Shown here piece after piece: positions 1 through 8,046 of a stretch of DNA of 64,000 bases. The translations under genes and the position numbers were made by a program. Below the pieces are notes generated by a model. That model had not been told where the DNA came from and did not search any database. It saw only the letters and a list, made by a program, of their open reading frames with translations. Source of the stretch: Gaiella occulta (GTDB taxonomy: Bacteria; Actinomycetota; Thermoleophilia; Gaiellales; Gaiellaceae); NCBI RefSeq assembly GCF_003351045.1, contig NZ_QQZY01000006.1, positions 62,001 through 126,000 of the forward strand, written 5' to 3'. Numbering within the stretch: the stretch's first letter is position 1; every line of letters starts with the position of its first letter.

Positions 1-108
1 GATGTCGAAGATCTCCTCGCGGTCGATACGCACCTGGTCGGTGAGGGGCACCGCCTTCGCGTTGTGCACGAGGTCGTCGAGCTTGTCGATGAGAACGAGG
101 ACGTCCAT
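1..108 (-). CDS. N-terminus of a coiled-coil (SepIVA/DivIVA-like) protein, cut by the window edge
   Basis: Only the first 36 codons are present, beginning MDVLVLIDKLDDLVHNAK and continuing through a charged stretch ending EEIFDI. The ATG lies just downstream of the coaD stop, on the same strand. The opening resembles the start of the actinobacterial SepIVA-like family, whose members have a short N-terminal domain followed by a long coiled coil and act near the cell envelope and septum. No coiled-coil part is visible here, so the family call is tentative. The reading frame itself is well supported by strong GC third positions and by position in the coaD operon. Confidence 0.55.
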   Translation of the reverse strand, partial: MDVLVLIDKLDDLVHNAKAVPLTDQVRIDREEIFDI

Positions 109-118
109 GGCTCGAATC

Positions 119-634
119 CTACTCCTGGGGGCTGAGAGGCGCGCCGGGACGACCGTCCGGGAACATCTCCCGGAAGCGGCGCGCCACGGCCTCGGGCACC
201 AGCTCGTCCACCTTTCCCCCGAACGAGGCGATCTCCTTCACGCCGCTCGAGGAGATGAAGCTGTACTGCGGGCTCGCCATCACGTACATGGTCTCGATCT
301 CCGGCGCGAGCAGGCGGTTGAGGTGGTTCATCTGCGCCTCCCACTCGAAGTCGGCGATCACGCGCAGGCCCTTCACCATCGTCTTCGCGTCGTGCTTGCG
401 GGCGAAGTCGACGACGAGCTCGTGGAAGACGTCCACCTCGACGTTGTCGAGCGACGCGAGCGCCTCCTCGAGGAAGGCGACCCGGTCGTCGAGCGAGAAC
501 ATCGTCTGCTTGTGGTGGGGATCGCGGACGACGCCGACGACGATGCGGTCGAAGATCGACGCGGCGCGGCGGATCACGTCGACATGGCCGTTCGTGACCG
601 GGTCGTACGTCCCTGGGTAGATTGCGGTGATCAT
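119..634 (-). CDS. coaD: Pantetheine-phosphate adenylyltransferase
   Basis: CoaD transfers AMP from ATP to 4'-phosphopantetheine, the fourth step of coenzyme A synthesis, in the cytosol. The 171-residue product has the family length and begins MITAIYPGTYDPVTNGHVDV, carrying the nucleotidyltransferase GTYDPVTNGH signature with its catalytic His. It ends with the SSSGVKEIASFGG segment typical of bacterial CoaD. The start ATG overlaps the rsmD TGA as ATGA, so the two genes are translationally coupled. rsmD-coaD is a common pairing. A longer frame upstream is only a shadow of rsmD. Confidence 0.97.
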   Translation of the reverse strand: MITAIYPGTYDPVTNGHVDVIRRAASIFDRIVVGVVRDPHHKQTMFSLDDRVAFLEEALASLDNVEVDVFHELVVDFARKHDAKTMVKGLRVIADFEWEAQMNHLNRLLAPEIETMYVMASPQYSFISSSGVKEIASFGGKVDELVPEAVARRFREMFPDGRPGAPLSPQE

Positions 635-1164
635 CGGGAGAAGAGTGTGATCCGGGCCGAACCGTAGCGGCGGCTGGTGACGAGGTGGAGGGGCAGCTCC
701 GGCTCGACCCGCGCGGACGTCTCCACGACGAGCAGCCCGGCGGGCGCGAGCAGCGGCGGAATCGCCTCGGCAAGCGGCGCCTGGAGATCGCTCCAGGCGC
801 CGTACGGCGGGTCCGCGAGGACGAGGTCGTAGACGCGGCCGGCCGCGCGCTCCTCGCGCAGCGCCTGGAAGGCGTCCTTGCCGAGGACGACGGCGCCGGC
901 GAGGCGCAGCCGCGCCAGGTTGTCCTCGATGACACGGCAGGCCGCCCTGTCCGACTCGACGAAGACGCAGCGGCGGGCGCCGCGGGAGAGCGCCTCGAGG
1001 CCCATCGCGCCGGAGCCGGCGAACAGGTCGAGCACCTGGGCGCCGGCGACGGGGCCGATGAGGTTGTAGGCGGCCTCGCGTGCCCGATCGGACGTGGGGC
1101 GGGTCGCGAGCCCCTTCGGCGCGGCGATCTTCGCGCCGCGGCGCTCGCCGGCGACGATCCTCAC
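631..1164 (-). CDS. rsmD: 16S rRNA (guanine(966)-N(2))-methyltransferase
   Basis: RsmD methylates N2 of G966 in 16S rRNA using S-adenosylmethionine during 30S assembly. The 177-residue protein starts MRIVAGERRGAKIAAPKG, has the SAM-binding loop DLFAGSGAMGLEALSRGA near residues 46-63, and carries the catalytic LADPPYG motif near residue 115. Length and motif order match the family. It overlaps coaD by four bases downstream, and its start overlaps the last codon of a vapC remnant upstream. RsmD is cytosolic and expected to be constitutive. Confidence 0.96.
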   Translation of the reverse strand: MRIVAGERRGAKIAAPKGLATRPTSDRAREAAYNLIGPVAGAQVLDLFAGSGAMGLEALSRGARRCVFVESDRAACRVIEDNLARLRLAGAVVLGKDAFQALREERAAGRVYDLVLADPPYGAWSDLQAPLAEAIPPLLAPAGLLVVETSARVEPELPLHLVTSRRYGSARITLFSR

Positions 1165-1270
1165 GGCCCCGCACCCGGCGCGATCACGCGCAGCCAGGCC
1201 CGGACGGCCTCGCGCCCGAGCCGTCGGTCGTAGACGAGCATCGCCTCGGGAGCTATCGACAGCGCCGTCG
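1161..1270 (-). pseudogene. C-terminal remnant of a PIN-domain (VapC-type) toxin
   Basis: A reading frame ending at 1161 reads LLATALSIAPEAMLVYDRRL, then WLRVIAPGA and a stop. This matches the end of PIN-domain toxins, where a TA-rich helix is followed by a YDxRL strand and a final pro-gly motif. Nothing of the preceding roughly 90 residues with the acidic catalytic residues is present. The antitoxin gene runs straight into this fragment in another frame, so an internal deletion appears to have removed the body of the toxin. The stop codon overlaps the rsmD start. It is not expected to encode an active nuclease. Confidence 0.6.
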
Positions 1271-1540
1271 CCAGAAGCGATCTTCGCGGCCCTCGAGCAG
1301 GATCTCCGATGCCGTCTTCGGCCCGTGCGCCTGCGCCAGGCGCGTCGGCGGGCGGAAGGGGCGGCCGGGCGCGGCTCGTCCGCTCGCGATCAGCCGCTCG
1401 AGCGGATCCTCGTCGTACGGCGCGATCACGGCCACGGGAATGCCGCCTCTCGTCCCCTCGAGCCGTTCGCCCGACTCCACGCGCCGCGAGGCGGCCGTCA
1501 GCGTGTCGCGAAGCTCCCTGATGCCGATCCGCGTGGTCAC
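1253..1540 (-). CDS. Phd/YefM-type antitoxin, orphaned by loss of its toxin
   Basis: The 95-residue product starts from GTG with TTRIGIRELRDTL and has the compact fold signature GIRELRDTLTAASRRVESGE and then GGIPVAVIAP, typical of Phd/YefM antitoxins that bind their own operator and neutralise a PIN or RelE toxin. Its expected end, EILLEGREDR, is followed by seven unrelated residues (FWRRRCR) read out of frame across a deletion joint into the vapC remnant. Two direct copies of GTGGTCAC, ten bases apart, lie at 1533-1550 over the start codon and could be the autoregulatory operator. Function today is unclear because no intact partner is present. Confidence 0.72.
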   Translation of the reverse strand: MTTRIGIRELRDTLTAASRRVESGERLEGTRGGIPVAVIAPYDEDPLERLIASGRAAPGRPFRPPTRLAQAHGPKTASEILLEGREDRFWRRRCR

Positions 1541-1591
1541 CGGTGGTCACACCCTGCCAGACGGCGTCGCCCCCCCGCAACCCTTCCCCGC

Positions 1592-3697
1592 TCAGGAGTC
1601 TCCGAGATGGTCGGCCTCGCCGAGCAGCACGCCGACGGCGTCCGCGAGCAGCTCGGCGTCGCCGAGACGGCGCGCAGCCTCTCGTGCCCGCTCGAGCAGG
1701 TCCATGTCCTGCCGGAGCTTCGTGAAGCGCAGATCGGAGAGGCCCGACTGGCGCGCGCCGAGCAGCTGGCCCTCGCCGCGGATCTCGAGGTCGCGCTCGG
1801 CGAGCTCGAACCCGTCTGCCGACTCCACCATCGCCTCGAGCCGCTCGCGGGCGGCGTCGGTGAGCTCCTCCTTGCGGCGCGACACGAGCAGGCAGTACGA
1901 CTGCTCCGCGCCGCGCCCGACGCGGCCGCGCAGCTGGTGCAGCTGTGCGAGGCCGAAGCGGTCGGCCTCCTGCACGATCATGATCGTCGCGTTGGGCACG
2001 TCCACGCCGACCTCGACCACCGTCGTGGCGACGAGCACGTCTATCTCCCCCGCCTTGAACTGCGCCATCAGCGCGCGCCGGTCGCCCGGGTTGAGCCGTC
2101 CGTGCATGCAGCCGACCCGGAACCCCTTCAGCTCGGAGCGCCGCAGCCGCTCGGCCTCGTCCTCGGCTGCGCGCGCGAGGGTCGTCTCGGATGCCTCGAT
2201 CAGCGGGCAGACGACGTACGCCTGGCGTCCCGCGGCCAGGTGCCGCGTGAGGCGCTCGTACGCCTCCGAGCTGCGGTCGTCGGTGACCCAGGCGGTCACG
2301 ATCGGCCTGCGGTTCGCCGGCGGTGCCGCGATCTCCGACACGGCGAGGTCGCCGTACACCGTGAGCGCGAGCGTGCGCGGGATCGGCGTCGCGGTCATGT
2401 GCAGGACGTGCGGCGCGCGTCCTCCCGCGAGCGCCGAGCGCTGCTCGACGCCGAAGCGCTGCTGCTCGTCCACCACGGCGACGGCGAGGTCGTGGAACGC
2501 GACCTCCCGTTGGATGAGCGCGTGCGTGCCGACCGCGACCTGCACGTCGCCGGACGCGATGAGCCGGCGGACGTTCGCATGCTCTCTCGCGCCGAGCGCG
2601 CTCGTGAGCAGCGCCACCCGCACCCCGAGCTCCGCGCACAGACCCTCGATCGTGAGGAGATGCTGCTCGGCGAGGACCTCGGTCGGCGCCATCATCGCGC
2701 CCTGGCGGCCCGCCTCGACGGCGCGGAGCAGCGCGTACAGCGCGACGACGGTCTTCCCCGAGCCGACGTCGCCCTGCAGCAGACGCTGCATCGGCCTCGT
2801 GCGACCGAGGTCGGCGTCGATCTCCGCGATCGCCGCCTCCTGTGCTCCGGTGAGCGTGAACGGCAGCACCTGCCGGTAGCGCGCGACGAGCGTGCCGGGG
2901 GCGGGCAGCGCCGCCGCGACGAGCTGCTCGCGCTCCGCGGCGCGCCGGGCGAGGGCGAGCTGGAGCGTCAGCAGCTCGTCGAAGGCGAGACGGCGGCGCC
3001 CCATCTCGGCCTCCTCGAGCGAGCGGGGGTGGTGGAGCGCGGTGAGCGCGTCGGCGCGCAGCGGCAGGCGCTCGGCCTGGCGCAGCAACGCCGGCAACGG
3101 GTCTCCGCCGGCCCGGGCGTAGGGCAGGGCGGACGCGACGATGCTGCGCAGGCGCTTCTGCTCCAGCTGCTCGCTCGACGGGTAGACGGGTGCGAAGTCG
3201 GCCGTCTCGGTCGCCTCGCCGAGGTCGTACGACTCGACCTGGAAGCCGTAGCGGTTCGGCTTGCCGCGCAGGCGCACGCGGACGCCCGGCACGAGCTGCC
3301 TCTCGAGCCACGGCTGGTTGAACCAGGTCGCGTCGACCTCGCCGCTGCCGTCCGACACGCGAGCGGTGAGGATGTGCAGCCGACCGCGCCGGCGCGACCG
3401 GCTGCGCTCGACCGTCCCCTCGATCACGGCCTCGGCGTCGCCGTGGAGCTCCACGATCGACCTCTCGTCGACGGGGTGCTCGTAGCGGCGCGGGCGATGC
3501 GCGAGCAGGTCGCCGACGGTGCGCAGGCCGAGGCGGCTGAGCCGCTTGCGCACGGCCGGCCCGACGCCGGGCAGCGTGTCGACGTCGCGCTCGGTCACGG
3601 CGGCGGGCGGGAGCGCGCGCGGTCGCGGCCAGGCGGAAGGCGGGTCCAGGCCGGCGAAGCCGACCGGCGACCGGGTGGTGGTCGTCGCGCGTGGCAC
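1592..3697 (-). CDS. recG: ATP-dependent DNA helicase RecG
   Basis: RecG remodels stalled replication forks and branch-migrates Holliday junctions. The frame has an HhH-like opening LPGVGPAVRKRLSRLGL, an OB-fold wedge domain (roughly residues 75-200), Walker A QGDVGSGKTVVA, a DEQQRFGVEQR box replacing DExH as usual in RecG, MTATPIPRTLAL, and the C-terminal QLHQLRGRVGRG helicase motif. I chose GTG 3697 (701 residues) because a TATACT -10 lies eight bases upstream, suggesting a leaderless mRNA. A GTG at 3598 giving 668 residues is the alternative and is closer to family length. The gene is separated from its usual rpmB-fakA neighbours by an inserted cassette. Confidence 0.93.
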   Translation of the reverse strand: MPRATTTTRSPVGFAGLDPPSAWPRPRALPPAAVTERDVDTLPGVGPAVRKRLSRLGLRTVGDLLAHRPRRYEHPVDERSIVELHGDAEAVIEGTVERSRSRRRGRLHILTARVSDGSGEVDATWFNQPWLERQLVPGVRVRLRGKPNRYGFQVESYDLGEATETADFAPVYPSSEQLEQKRLRSIVASALPYARAGGDPLPALLRQAERLPLRADALTALHHPRSLEEAEMGRRRLAFDELLTLQLALARRAAEREQLVAAALPAPGTLVARYRQVLPFTLTGAQEAAIAEIDADLGRTRPMQRLLQGDVGSGKTVVALYALLRAVEAGRQGAMMAPTEVLAEQHLLTIEGLCAELGVRVALLTSALGAREHANVRRLIASGDVQVAVGTHALIQREVAFHDLAVAVVDEQQRFGVEQRSALAGGRAPHVLHMTATPIPRTLALTVYGDLAVSEIAAPPANRRPIVTAWVTDDRSSEAYERLTRHLAAGRQAYVVCPLIEASETTLARAAEDEAERLRRSELKGFRVGCMHGRLNPGDRRALMAQFKAGEIDVLVATTVVEVGVDVPNATIMIVQEADRFGLAQLHQLRGRVGRGAEQSYCLLVSRRKEELTDAARERLEAMVESADGFELAERDLEIRGEGQLLGARQSGLSDLRFTKLRQDMDLLERAREAARRLGDAELLADAVGVLLGEADHLGDS

Positions 3698-3705
3698 CGC
3701 GACCG

Positions 3706-3734
3706 AGTATAGGACCGTGACCGGCGCCGGTCCA
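3706..3734 (-). promoter_or_regulatory. Candidate recG promoter
   Basis: On the minus strand a TATACT hexamer (3706-3711) is preceded by a 17-base spacer and TGGACC (3729-3734), a weak match to TTGACA. The -10 ends eight bases before GTG 3697. This lies between recG and the histidine kinase gene, where no other coding evidence is seen. Confidence 0.45.
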
Positions 3735-3752
3735 GCACGGGCTCCGAGGGAC

Positions 3753-5129
3753 TCAGGTCGCGGGCAGCCGGACGACGGCTTCGAGCCCGCCGCCCGGGGC
3801 GTCACGGAGCTCGATCGTGCCGCCGTCGACCTCCACGAGCCGGCGGACGATCGCGAGCCCGAGCCCGGATCCGCCGCCGCCGCCCGAGCCCGCGCGCCAG
3901 AAGCGGTCGAACGCGCGGGCCTTCTGCTCGTCGCTCATGCCCGCGCCCTCGTCGCGCACGCGCAGCTCGGCGCGAGGGCCGGTGCGCCGCACGGTCGCCG
4001 TCACGGTGCTCCCCTGCGGCGCTGCGCGCAGCGCGTTCGAGAGGAGGTTGTCCACGATCTGCGCGACCCGGAAGCCACCGGCGCGCGCCGTCACCGGCGG
4101 CCCTGCGTCGAGGCGCAGGCGCACGCGGCCGGCCGCCGTCGACTGCCAGGCCTCGACGCGGGCGCGCGCGGCCGCGGCGAGGTCGACGATCTCGGCGGGC
4201 GCGACACCCGCGTCGGCGCGGGCCAGCGCGAGGAGGGCGTCGACGAGGCCGGAGAGCCGCTCCACCTCGGCGACGGCCGCGGCGAGGCTCGCTCCGCCCC
4301 CGTCGCCGACGTGCCGCTCGAGGTTCTCGAGGCGCAGCCGCAGCGCGGTCAACGGCGTGCGCAGCTCGTGCGACGCATCGGCGACGAAGTCCCTCTGCGC
4401 GGCGACGAGCCCGTCGACCCGCGCGACCATGTCGTTGAACTCGAGTGCGAGCTGGCGAAGCTCGGGCGGGGCGCCGGGCACCGGGGCGCGCGCGCTGAGG
4501 TCGCCGGCTCCCGCAGCGGCGGCCGCCGTCTCGAGTCCCGCCAGCGGCCTGCGGATCCAGCGTGCGAAGCTGAGCCCGAGCAGCGTCGAGGCCACGAGCG
4601 CGATGCCCGCGATTCCCGCAAGCGCAAGCCAGTAGTTGCGCACGTGACGGTCGAGCTCGGAGGTCGGATAGGTGACGCGCACCGCCCCGTGCACGACACC
4701 GCCGGAAGCGATCGGCACGGCGACGTAGAGGAGGTCGTAGCCGAGCGTGTGCGACGGGCGCACGCCGGTCGCGACGTCGCCCCGCAGCGCGGCGCGGAAC
4801 TCGGGGCGGGTGGCGAAGGTGCCCGTGCCTCGCCCGCCCGCTGCCGAGTCGACGAGCGCGAGGCCACGCCGACCGGTGATCACGACGCGGCCGCCGGTGT
4901 CGGCGGCATAGCGTCGCGCCAGCTCCCGCAACGCGGTCATGTTCGCGGTGGCGGCGTCGCCCTCGACCGTGCTCTCGGCAAGTGACGCGATCGTGACGGC
5001 GTCGCGCTCCACCTTGGCCGACAGGCGCGCCTGCTCGCTGCGAGCGTTTATGACCCCCAGCGGCACCTCGAGGATCGCGAGCACGACGACGGTGAGGGAC
5101 AGGTAGCTGAGGACGAGACGGCGCGTCAT
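3753..5129 (-). CDS. Membrane sensor histidine kinase
   Basis: A 458-residue two-component sensor. It has an N-terminal membrane helix (about residues 5-27), an extracytoplasmic sensing region of roughly 140 residues, a second membrane helix near 168-190 followed by a HAMP linker, the dimerisation box ASHELRTPLTAL with phospho-acceptor His254, then N box DNLLSNAL, G1 DEGAGM and G2 GSGLGLAIVRRL of the ATPase domain. Its ATG overlaps the TGA of the response regulator as ATGA, so the two are co-transcribed and form a cognate pair. The signal is unknown. The divergent redox cassette at 5919 onward is the nearest possible target. Confidence 0.93.
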   Translation of the reverse strand: MTRRLVLSYLSLTVVVLAILEVPLGVINARSEQARLSAKVERDAVTIASLAESTVEGDAATANMTALRELARRYAADTGGRVVITGRRGLALVDSAAGGRGTGTFATRPEFRAALRGDVATGVRPSHTLGYDLLYVAVPIASGGVVHGAVRVTYPTSELDRHVRNYWLALAGIAGIALVASTLLGLSFARWIRRPLAGLETAAAAAGAGDLSARAPVPGAPPELRQLALEFNDMVARVDGLVAAQRDFVADASHELRTPLTALRLRLENLERHVGDGGGASLAAAVAEVERLSGLVDALLALARADAGVAPAEIVDLAAAARARVEAWQSTAAGRVRLRLDAGPPVTARAGGFRVAQIVDNLLSNALRAAPQGSTVTATVRRTGPRAELRVRDEGAGMSDEQKARAFDRFWRAGSGGGGGSGLGLAIVRRLVEVDGGTIELRDAPGGGLEAVVRLPAT

Positions 5130-5779
5130 CCGCGCAGCCGCAGCCCGATCCCGCGCACCGTCTCGATCAGAGCCGGGTCGCCGAGCTTCTTCCGCAGCGC
5201 CGCGACGTGCACGTCGACGGTCTTGGACGATCCGTACCAGCTCGTGTCCCACACGTCGCGCAGGATCCTGGCGCGCTCCACGACGACACCGGGCTCGGAT
5301 GCGAGCAGGGCCAGCAGGTCGAACTCCTTCGCCGTCAGCTGCAGCTCGCGCCCGCCGATCGCGGCGCGCCGCGCGGGAACGTCGACCTCGAGCGCGCCTG
5401 CCCGCAGCGTCTGGCGCGGGTTGCGGCGGCCGGGCGCGCGACGAGCGACGGCGCGGATGCGGGCGACGAGCTCGCGCAGGCCGTACGGCTTGACGACGTA
5501 GTCGTCGGCTCCGAGCTCGAGGCCGACGACGCGGTCGACCTCCTCGCCCTTCGCGGTGACCATGATGATGGGGACGTCGGAGCGGGAGCGCAGCTCGCGG
5601 CAGACGGCGAAGCCGTCGATGTCCGGCAACCGCACGTCCAGGAGCACGAGGTCGACCGGCGGCGCCTCGAGCGCTTCCCGACCGGTGGCGACGCGCGTCA
5701 CCTCGAAGCCTTCGCCTCGCAGACCTTCGACGAGCGGCTCGGCAATCGTGTCTTCGTCCTCGACGACGAGCAGGTGCAT
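5126..5779 (-). CDS. OmpR/PhoB-family response regulator
   Basis: A 217-residue DNA-binding regulator. The receiver domain has the acidic pocket VVEDED near residue 5, phospho-acceptor Asp48 in LLDVRLPDIDG, the switch MVTAKG, and Lys in VVKPYGLREL. A winged-helix domain follows from about residue 125, with ELQLTAKEFDLLALLAS and the recognition region SSKTVDVHVAALRKKL. It is partnered with the adjoining kinase. A TACGAT hexamer (5786-5791 on this strand) ends six bases before the ATG with no Shine-Dalgarno, suggesting a leaderless transcript. It is divergent from the small-protein/apbE cassette. Confidence 0.95.
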   Translation of the reverse strand: MHLLVVEDEDTIAEPLVEGLRGEGFEVTRVATGREALEAPPVDLVLLDVRLPDIDGFAVCRELRSRSDVPIIMVTAKGEEVDRVVGLELGADDYVVKPYGLRELVARIRAVARRAPGRRNPRQTLRAGALEVDVPARRAAIGGRELQLTAKEFDLLALLASEPGVVVERARILRDVWDTSWYGSSKTVDVHVAALRKKLGDPALIETVRGIGLRLRG

Positions 5780-5918
5780 GACGTGATCGTAAGGCGCTCA
5801 CCGGCCCGCCGCAGGAGCGCCGGCGCATTCCTGGCGAACTCCTTACCCGCGCCTGGCTCCCGCTTTGCCGGGGTGGCCCTATCGTGCGGCTGCAACGTCC
5901 GAGAGAAAGGTCGCCACC

Positions 5919-6278
5919 ATGAACCGCCGTCGTGCTCTCCTCGTCTCCCTCGCCGTCGCCGTCGCGGCGGTCGCAGGCGTGCTCGCACTCGGAAACACCG
6001 TCTCGCAGGCCGGCGGGGCGCGTGCTTCGAGCGCCGCGCAAATCGCACGGCGTACGGCGCAGCTCGATCGCTACGAGGCCGCGCTGCGCAAGTCGCTCGC
6101 CCAGCAGCCGCCCCCGCTGCCCCCGCTGCCGCAAGCGGGCGCCCAGGCGACGGCGATGCGCTCCACGGCAGCCGTCCGCGTCGTCTACCGCCGTCCGCCC
6201 CCGATCGTCGTCAAGCGACGCGGCGACGACGAAGGCGGACGCGAATCCGCGTACGAGGAGTCGGGGTCGGATGACTGA
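5919..6278 (+). CDS. Small exported or membrane-anchored protein of the apbE cassette
   Basis: A 119-residue protein of no recognised family. It starts MNRRRALLVSLAVAVAAVAG, an export signal or single membrane anchor, followed by a polar helical region (RRTAQLDRYEAALRKSL), a proline run (PPPLPPLPQ), and a C-terminal segment STAAVRVVYRRPPPIVV with an acidic tail. A ribosome site AGAAAGG precedes the ATG, and a TATCGT hexamer at 5880-5885 is a possible -10. It overlaps the next gene by eight bases. That neighbour ends with a closely similar motif, so the two are probably paralogues acting outside the cytoplasmic membrane with ApbE and the ferric-reductase-like protein. The role is unknown. Confidence 0.75.
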   Translation: MNRRRALLVSLAVAVAAVAGVLALGNTVSQAGGARASSAAQIARRTAQLDRYEAALRKSLAQQPPPLPPLPQAGAQATAMRSTAAVRVVYRRPPPIVVKRRGDDEGGRESAYEESGSDD

Positions 6279-6612
6279 CACGAGCCATCGCACGTATGCC
6301 GTCGTGCTCGCGCTCGTCGTCTTCTTCGTCACCTGGGCGGCCGTCGCCGCGAGGCCCTGGGCGGCGGCGAAGCCCGACCCGCGCCTCGTGGCGCTGGCGC
6401 AGCGCGAGCAGCGCCTGCGCGCCGAGGCGCGGATCGTGCAGCGGATCGTCGACCGGCGCATGGCCGCCTACCGCGTGGCGCTGCGACAGCGTCGAGCGCA
6501 GATAGGGCTGGCCGACGCCCGGGCGCAGCAGGCAGCTCAGGCCGCTGCGCCGCCCACCGCGTCCGTCCGCATCGTCACCCTGCCGCCGTTGACCGTGACA
6601 CGGACATCGTGA
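6271..6612 (+). CDS. Second small membrane-anchored helical protein of the apbE cassette
   Basis: A 113-residue protein with one N-terminal membrane segment (AVVLALVVFFVTWAAVAA, about residues 9-26), then a long charged helix rich in Arg, Ala and Gln with coiled-coil character (LAQREQRLRAEARIVQRIV), and a C-terminal PTASVRIVTLPPLTVT. The last segment parallels STAAVRVV...PPPIVV in the preceding protein. The start overlaps the upstream stop, and its TGA overlaps the apbE ATG (TGATG), so the three genes are coupled. No database family is recognised. A lumenal redox or scaffold role is inferred only from neighbours. Confidence 0.75.
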   Translation: MTDTSHRTYAVVLALVVFFVTWAAVAARPWAAAKPDPRLVALAQREQRLRAEARIVQRIVDRRMAAYRVALRQRRAQIGLADARAQQAAQAAAPPTASVRIVTLPPLTVTRTS

Positions 6613-7436
6613 TGCAGCGCCGCGTCTTCCCGGCGATGGGGACCGACGTCGAGCTGCTGCTCGACGCTCCGGCCGGAGAGCGGGCGACGCGCGCGCTCGA
6701 GCGGGCCGGCGAGGAGTTCGAGCGGCTCGAACAGCTGATGTCGCGGTTTCGCGCCGGATCCGAGCTGTCGCGCCTCAACCGCGACGGCCGCATCGAGCGC
6801 GCGAGCCACGATCTCGTACGCGTGGTGGAGCTCGCCCTCGAGGCCCGCGAGGCGACCGGCGGCCTCTTCGACCCGACCGTCCACGACGCCGTCGTGGCCG
6901 CCGGCTACGACCGCCCCTTCGCCGTTCTGCCCCGCGACGCAGCCGCTGCCGCCGGATCCGACGTCCGCTGCGGCGGCGACGTCTACGTCGACGGGCTCAC
7001 GATCGAGCTCGGTCCCGGCACGCGGCTCGACCTTGGCGGCATCGGCAAGGGCTACGCCGTCGACCGCGCCGCCGAGCTGCTCGCCGTCGCCGGGCCCTGC
7101 CTCGTCAACGCTGGCGGCGACCTCGCCGTTCGCGGAGGCGCGTGGCCCGTCGGCGTCTGCGAGGGACTGACGCTCGAGCTGACGCGCGGGGCGATCGCCA
7201 CGTCGGGGCGCGACCGACGCCGCTGGCGCCGCTCGGGCGTGGACATGCACCATCTGATCGACCCGTTCACGGGCCGCCCGGCCGAGAGCGGCCTGCTGCG
7301 CGTCACCGTCGTCGCCGGCTCGGCGGCGGAGGCCGAGGTGCTCGCGAAGGCGGCCTTCCTCGGCGCCGAGCCGGACGTTCCCCGCGTGCTCGTCAGCGCC
7401 GGCGGTCGCACGGTTCTCGCTGGAGGCCTGGCATGA
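6612..7436 (+). CDS. apbE: FAD:protein FMN transferase (ApbE family)
   Basis: ApbE enzymes hydrolyse FAD and attach FMN covalently to Ser or Thr of extracytoplasmic redox proteins. The 274-residue frame opens MQRRVFPAMGTDVEL and contains ATGGLFDPTV, the flavin-binding LDLGGIGKGYAVDRAAE, VNAGGDLAVRG, and HLIDPFTGRPAESG (the metal/AMP site). All core motifs are present. No lipoprotein signal is seen, so it may act at the cytosolic face or be shorter than exported forms. It is coupled to the genes on both sides by start-stop overlaps. No FMN-binding-domain substrate is encoded next to it. Confidence 0.92.
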   Translation: MQRRVFPAMGTDVELLLDAPAGERATRALERAGEEFERLEQLMSRFRAGSELSRLNRDGRIERASHDLVRVVELALEAREATGGLFDPTVHDAVVAAGYDRPFAVLPRDAAAAAGSDVRCGGDVYVDGLTIELGPGTRLDLGGIGKGYAVDRAAELLAVAGPCLVNAGGDLAVRGGAWPVGVCEGLTLELTRGAIATSGRDRRRWRRSGVDMHHLIDPFTGRPAESGLLRVTVVAGSAAEAEVLAKAAFLGAEPDVPRVLVSAGGRTVLAGGLA

Positions 7437-8008
7437 GGAACGACCCGACGTTCTGGCTGCTCGCCCGCGCCGGTGGTCTCACCGCCTACGTGATGTTGAC
7501 GCTGTCCGTGCTCGCAGGGCTCGTCCTGAAGGCGCGCCCCTTCCGCGCGCTCAAGCCGGCCGCGGTCACCGACCTCCATCGCGTCCTCGCTCTGCTCGGC
7601 CTCGGCGCGCTGGCGATGCACGGCATCGCGCTCGTGCTCGACACGACGGTCGAGGTCTCGCCGCTCGGTCTGCTCGTCCCCGGTCTCGTCTCCTACCGGC
7701 CCGTGTGGACGGCGCTCGGCGTCCTCGCCGCCGAGATGATGGTGCTCGTCTACGCCTCGTTCTCGGTGCGCAAGCGCATCAAGGTGAAGAACTGGCGCCG
7801 GCTGCACTGGGCCACCTACGGGATCTTCGCCGCGGCGACGGTACACGGCATCGCAGGCGGCACGGACACGTCCAGGCCGTGGGCGTTCGCCGTCTACGTC
7901 GCGGCCGTGGCCGCCGTCGCCGCGGCAACCGCCTGGCGCGCGCTCGTGCCGCCGGCGACGGCCCGCGCCCGCCGCCCGCTGCGGGAGAGCGGCGGGCAGC
8001 CGGCGTGA
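7433..8008 (+). CDS. Ferric-reductase-like transmembrane protein
   Basis: A 191-residue integral membrane protein with about five or six helices. Sequence features fit the ferric-reductase-like (YedZ/MsrQ/NOX) haem-binding membrane domain: a His in TDLHRVLALLGLGALAMHGIAL and a second pair in RRLHWATYGIFAAATVHGIAG, spaced to hold b-type haem between helices. Such proteins carry electrons across the membrane. It overlaps apbE by ATGA, linking haem-based electron transfer with covalent flavinylation. The acceptor is not known. No cytosolic FAD/NAD domain is fused. Confidence 0.85.
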   Translation: MRNDPTFWLLARAGGLTAYVMLTLSVLAGLVLKARPFRALKPAAVTDLHRVLALLGLGALAMHGIALVLDTTVEVSPLGLLVPGLVSYRPVWTALGVLAAEMMVLVYASFSVRKRIKVKNWRRLHWATYGIFAAATVHGIAGGTDTSRPWAFAVYVAAVAAVAAATAWRALVPPATARARRPLRESGGQPA

Positions 8009-8046
8009 GCGCCGTTCCCGTCGCCGTGGAGGCGTAGGCTGTGGCC

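Noticed and set aside
1080-3712. Very long plus-strand open frames over recG and rsmD
   Set aside because: They mirror the minus-strand genes, have Arg/Ser-rich or scrambled composition and no domains. In DNA this GC-rich, antisense frames stay open by chance.
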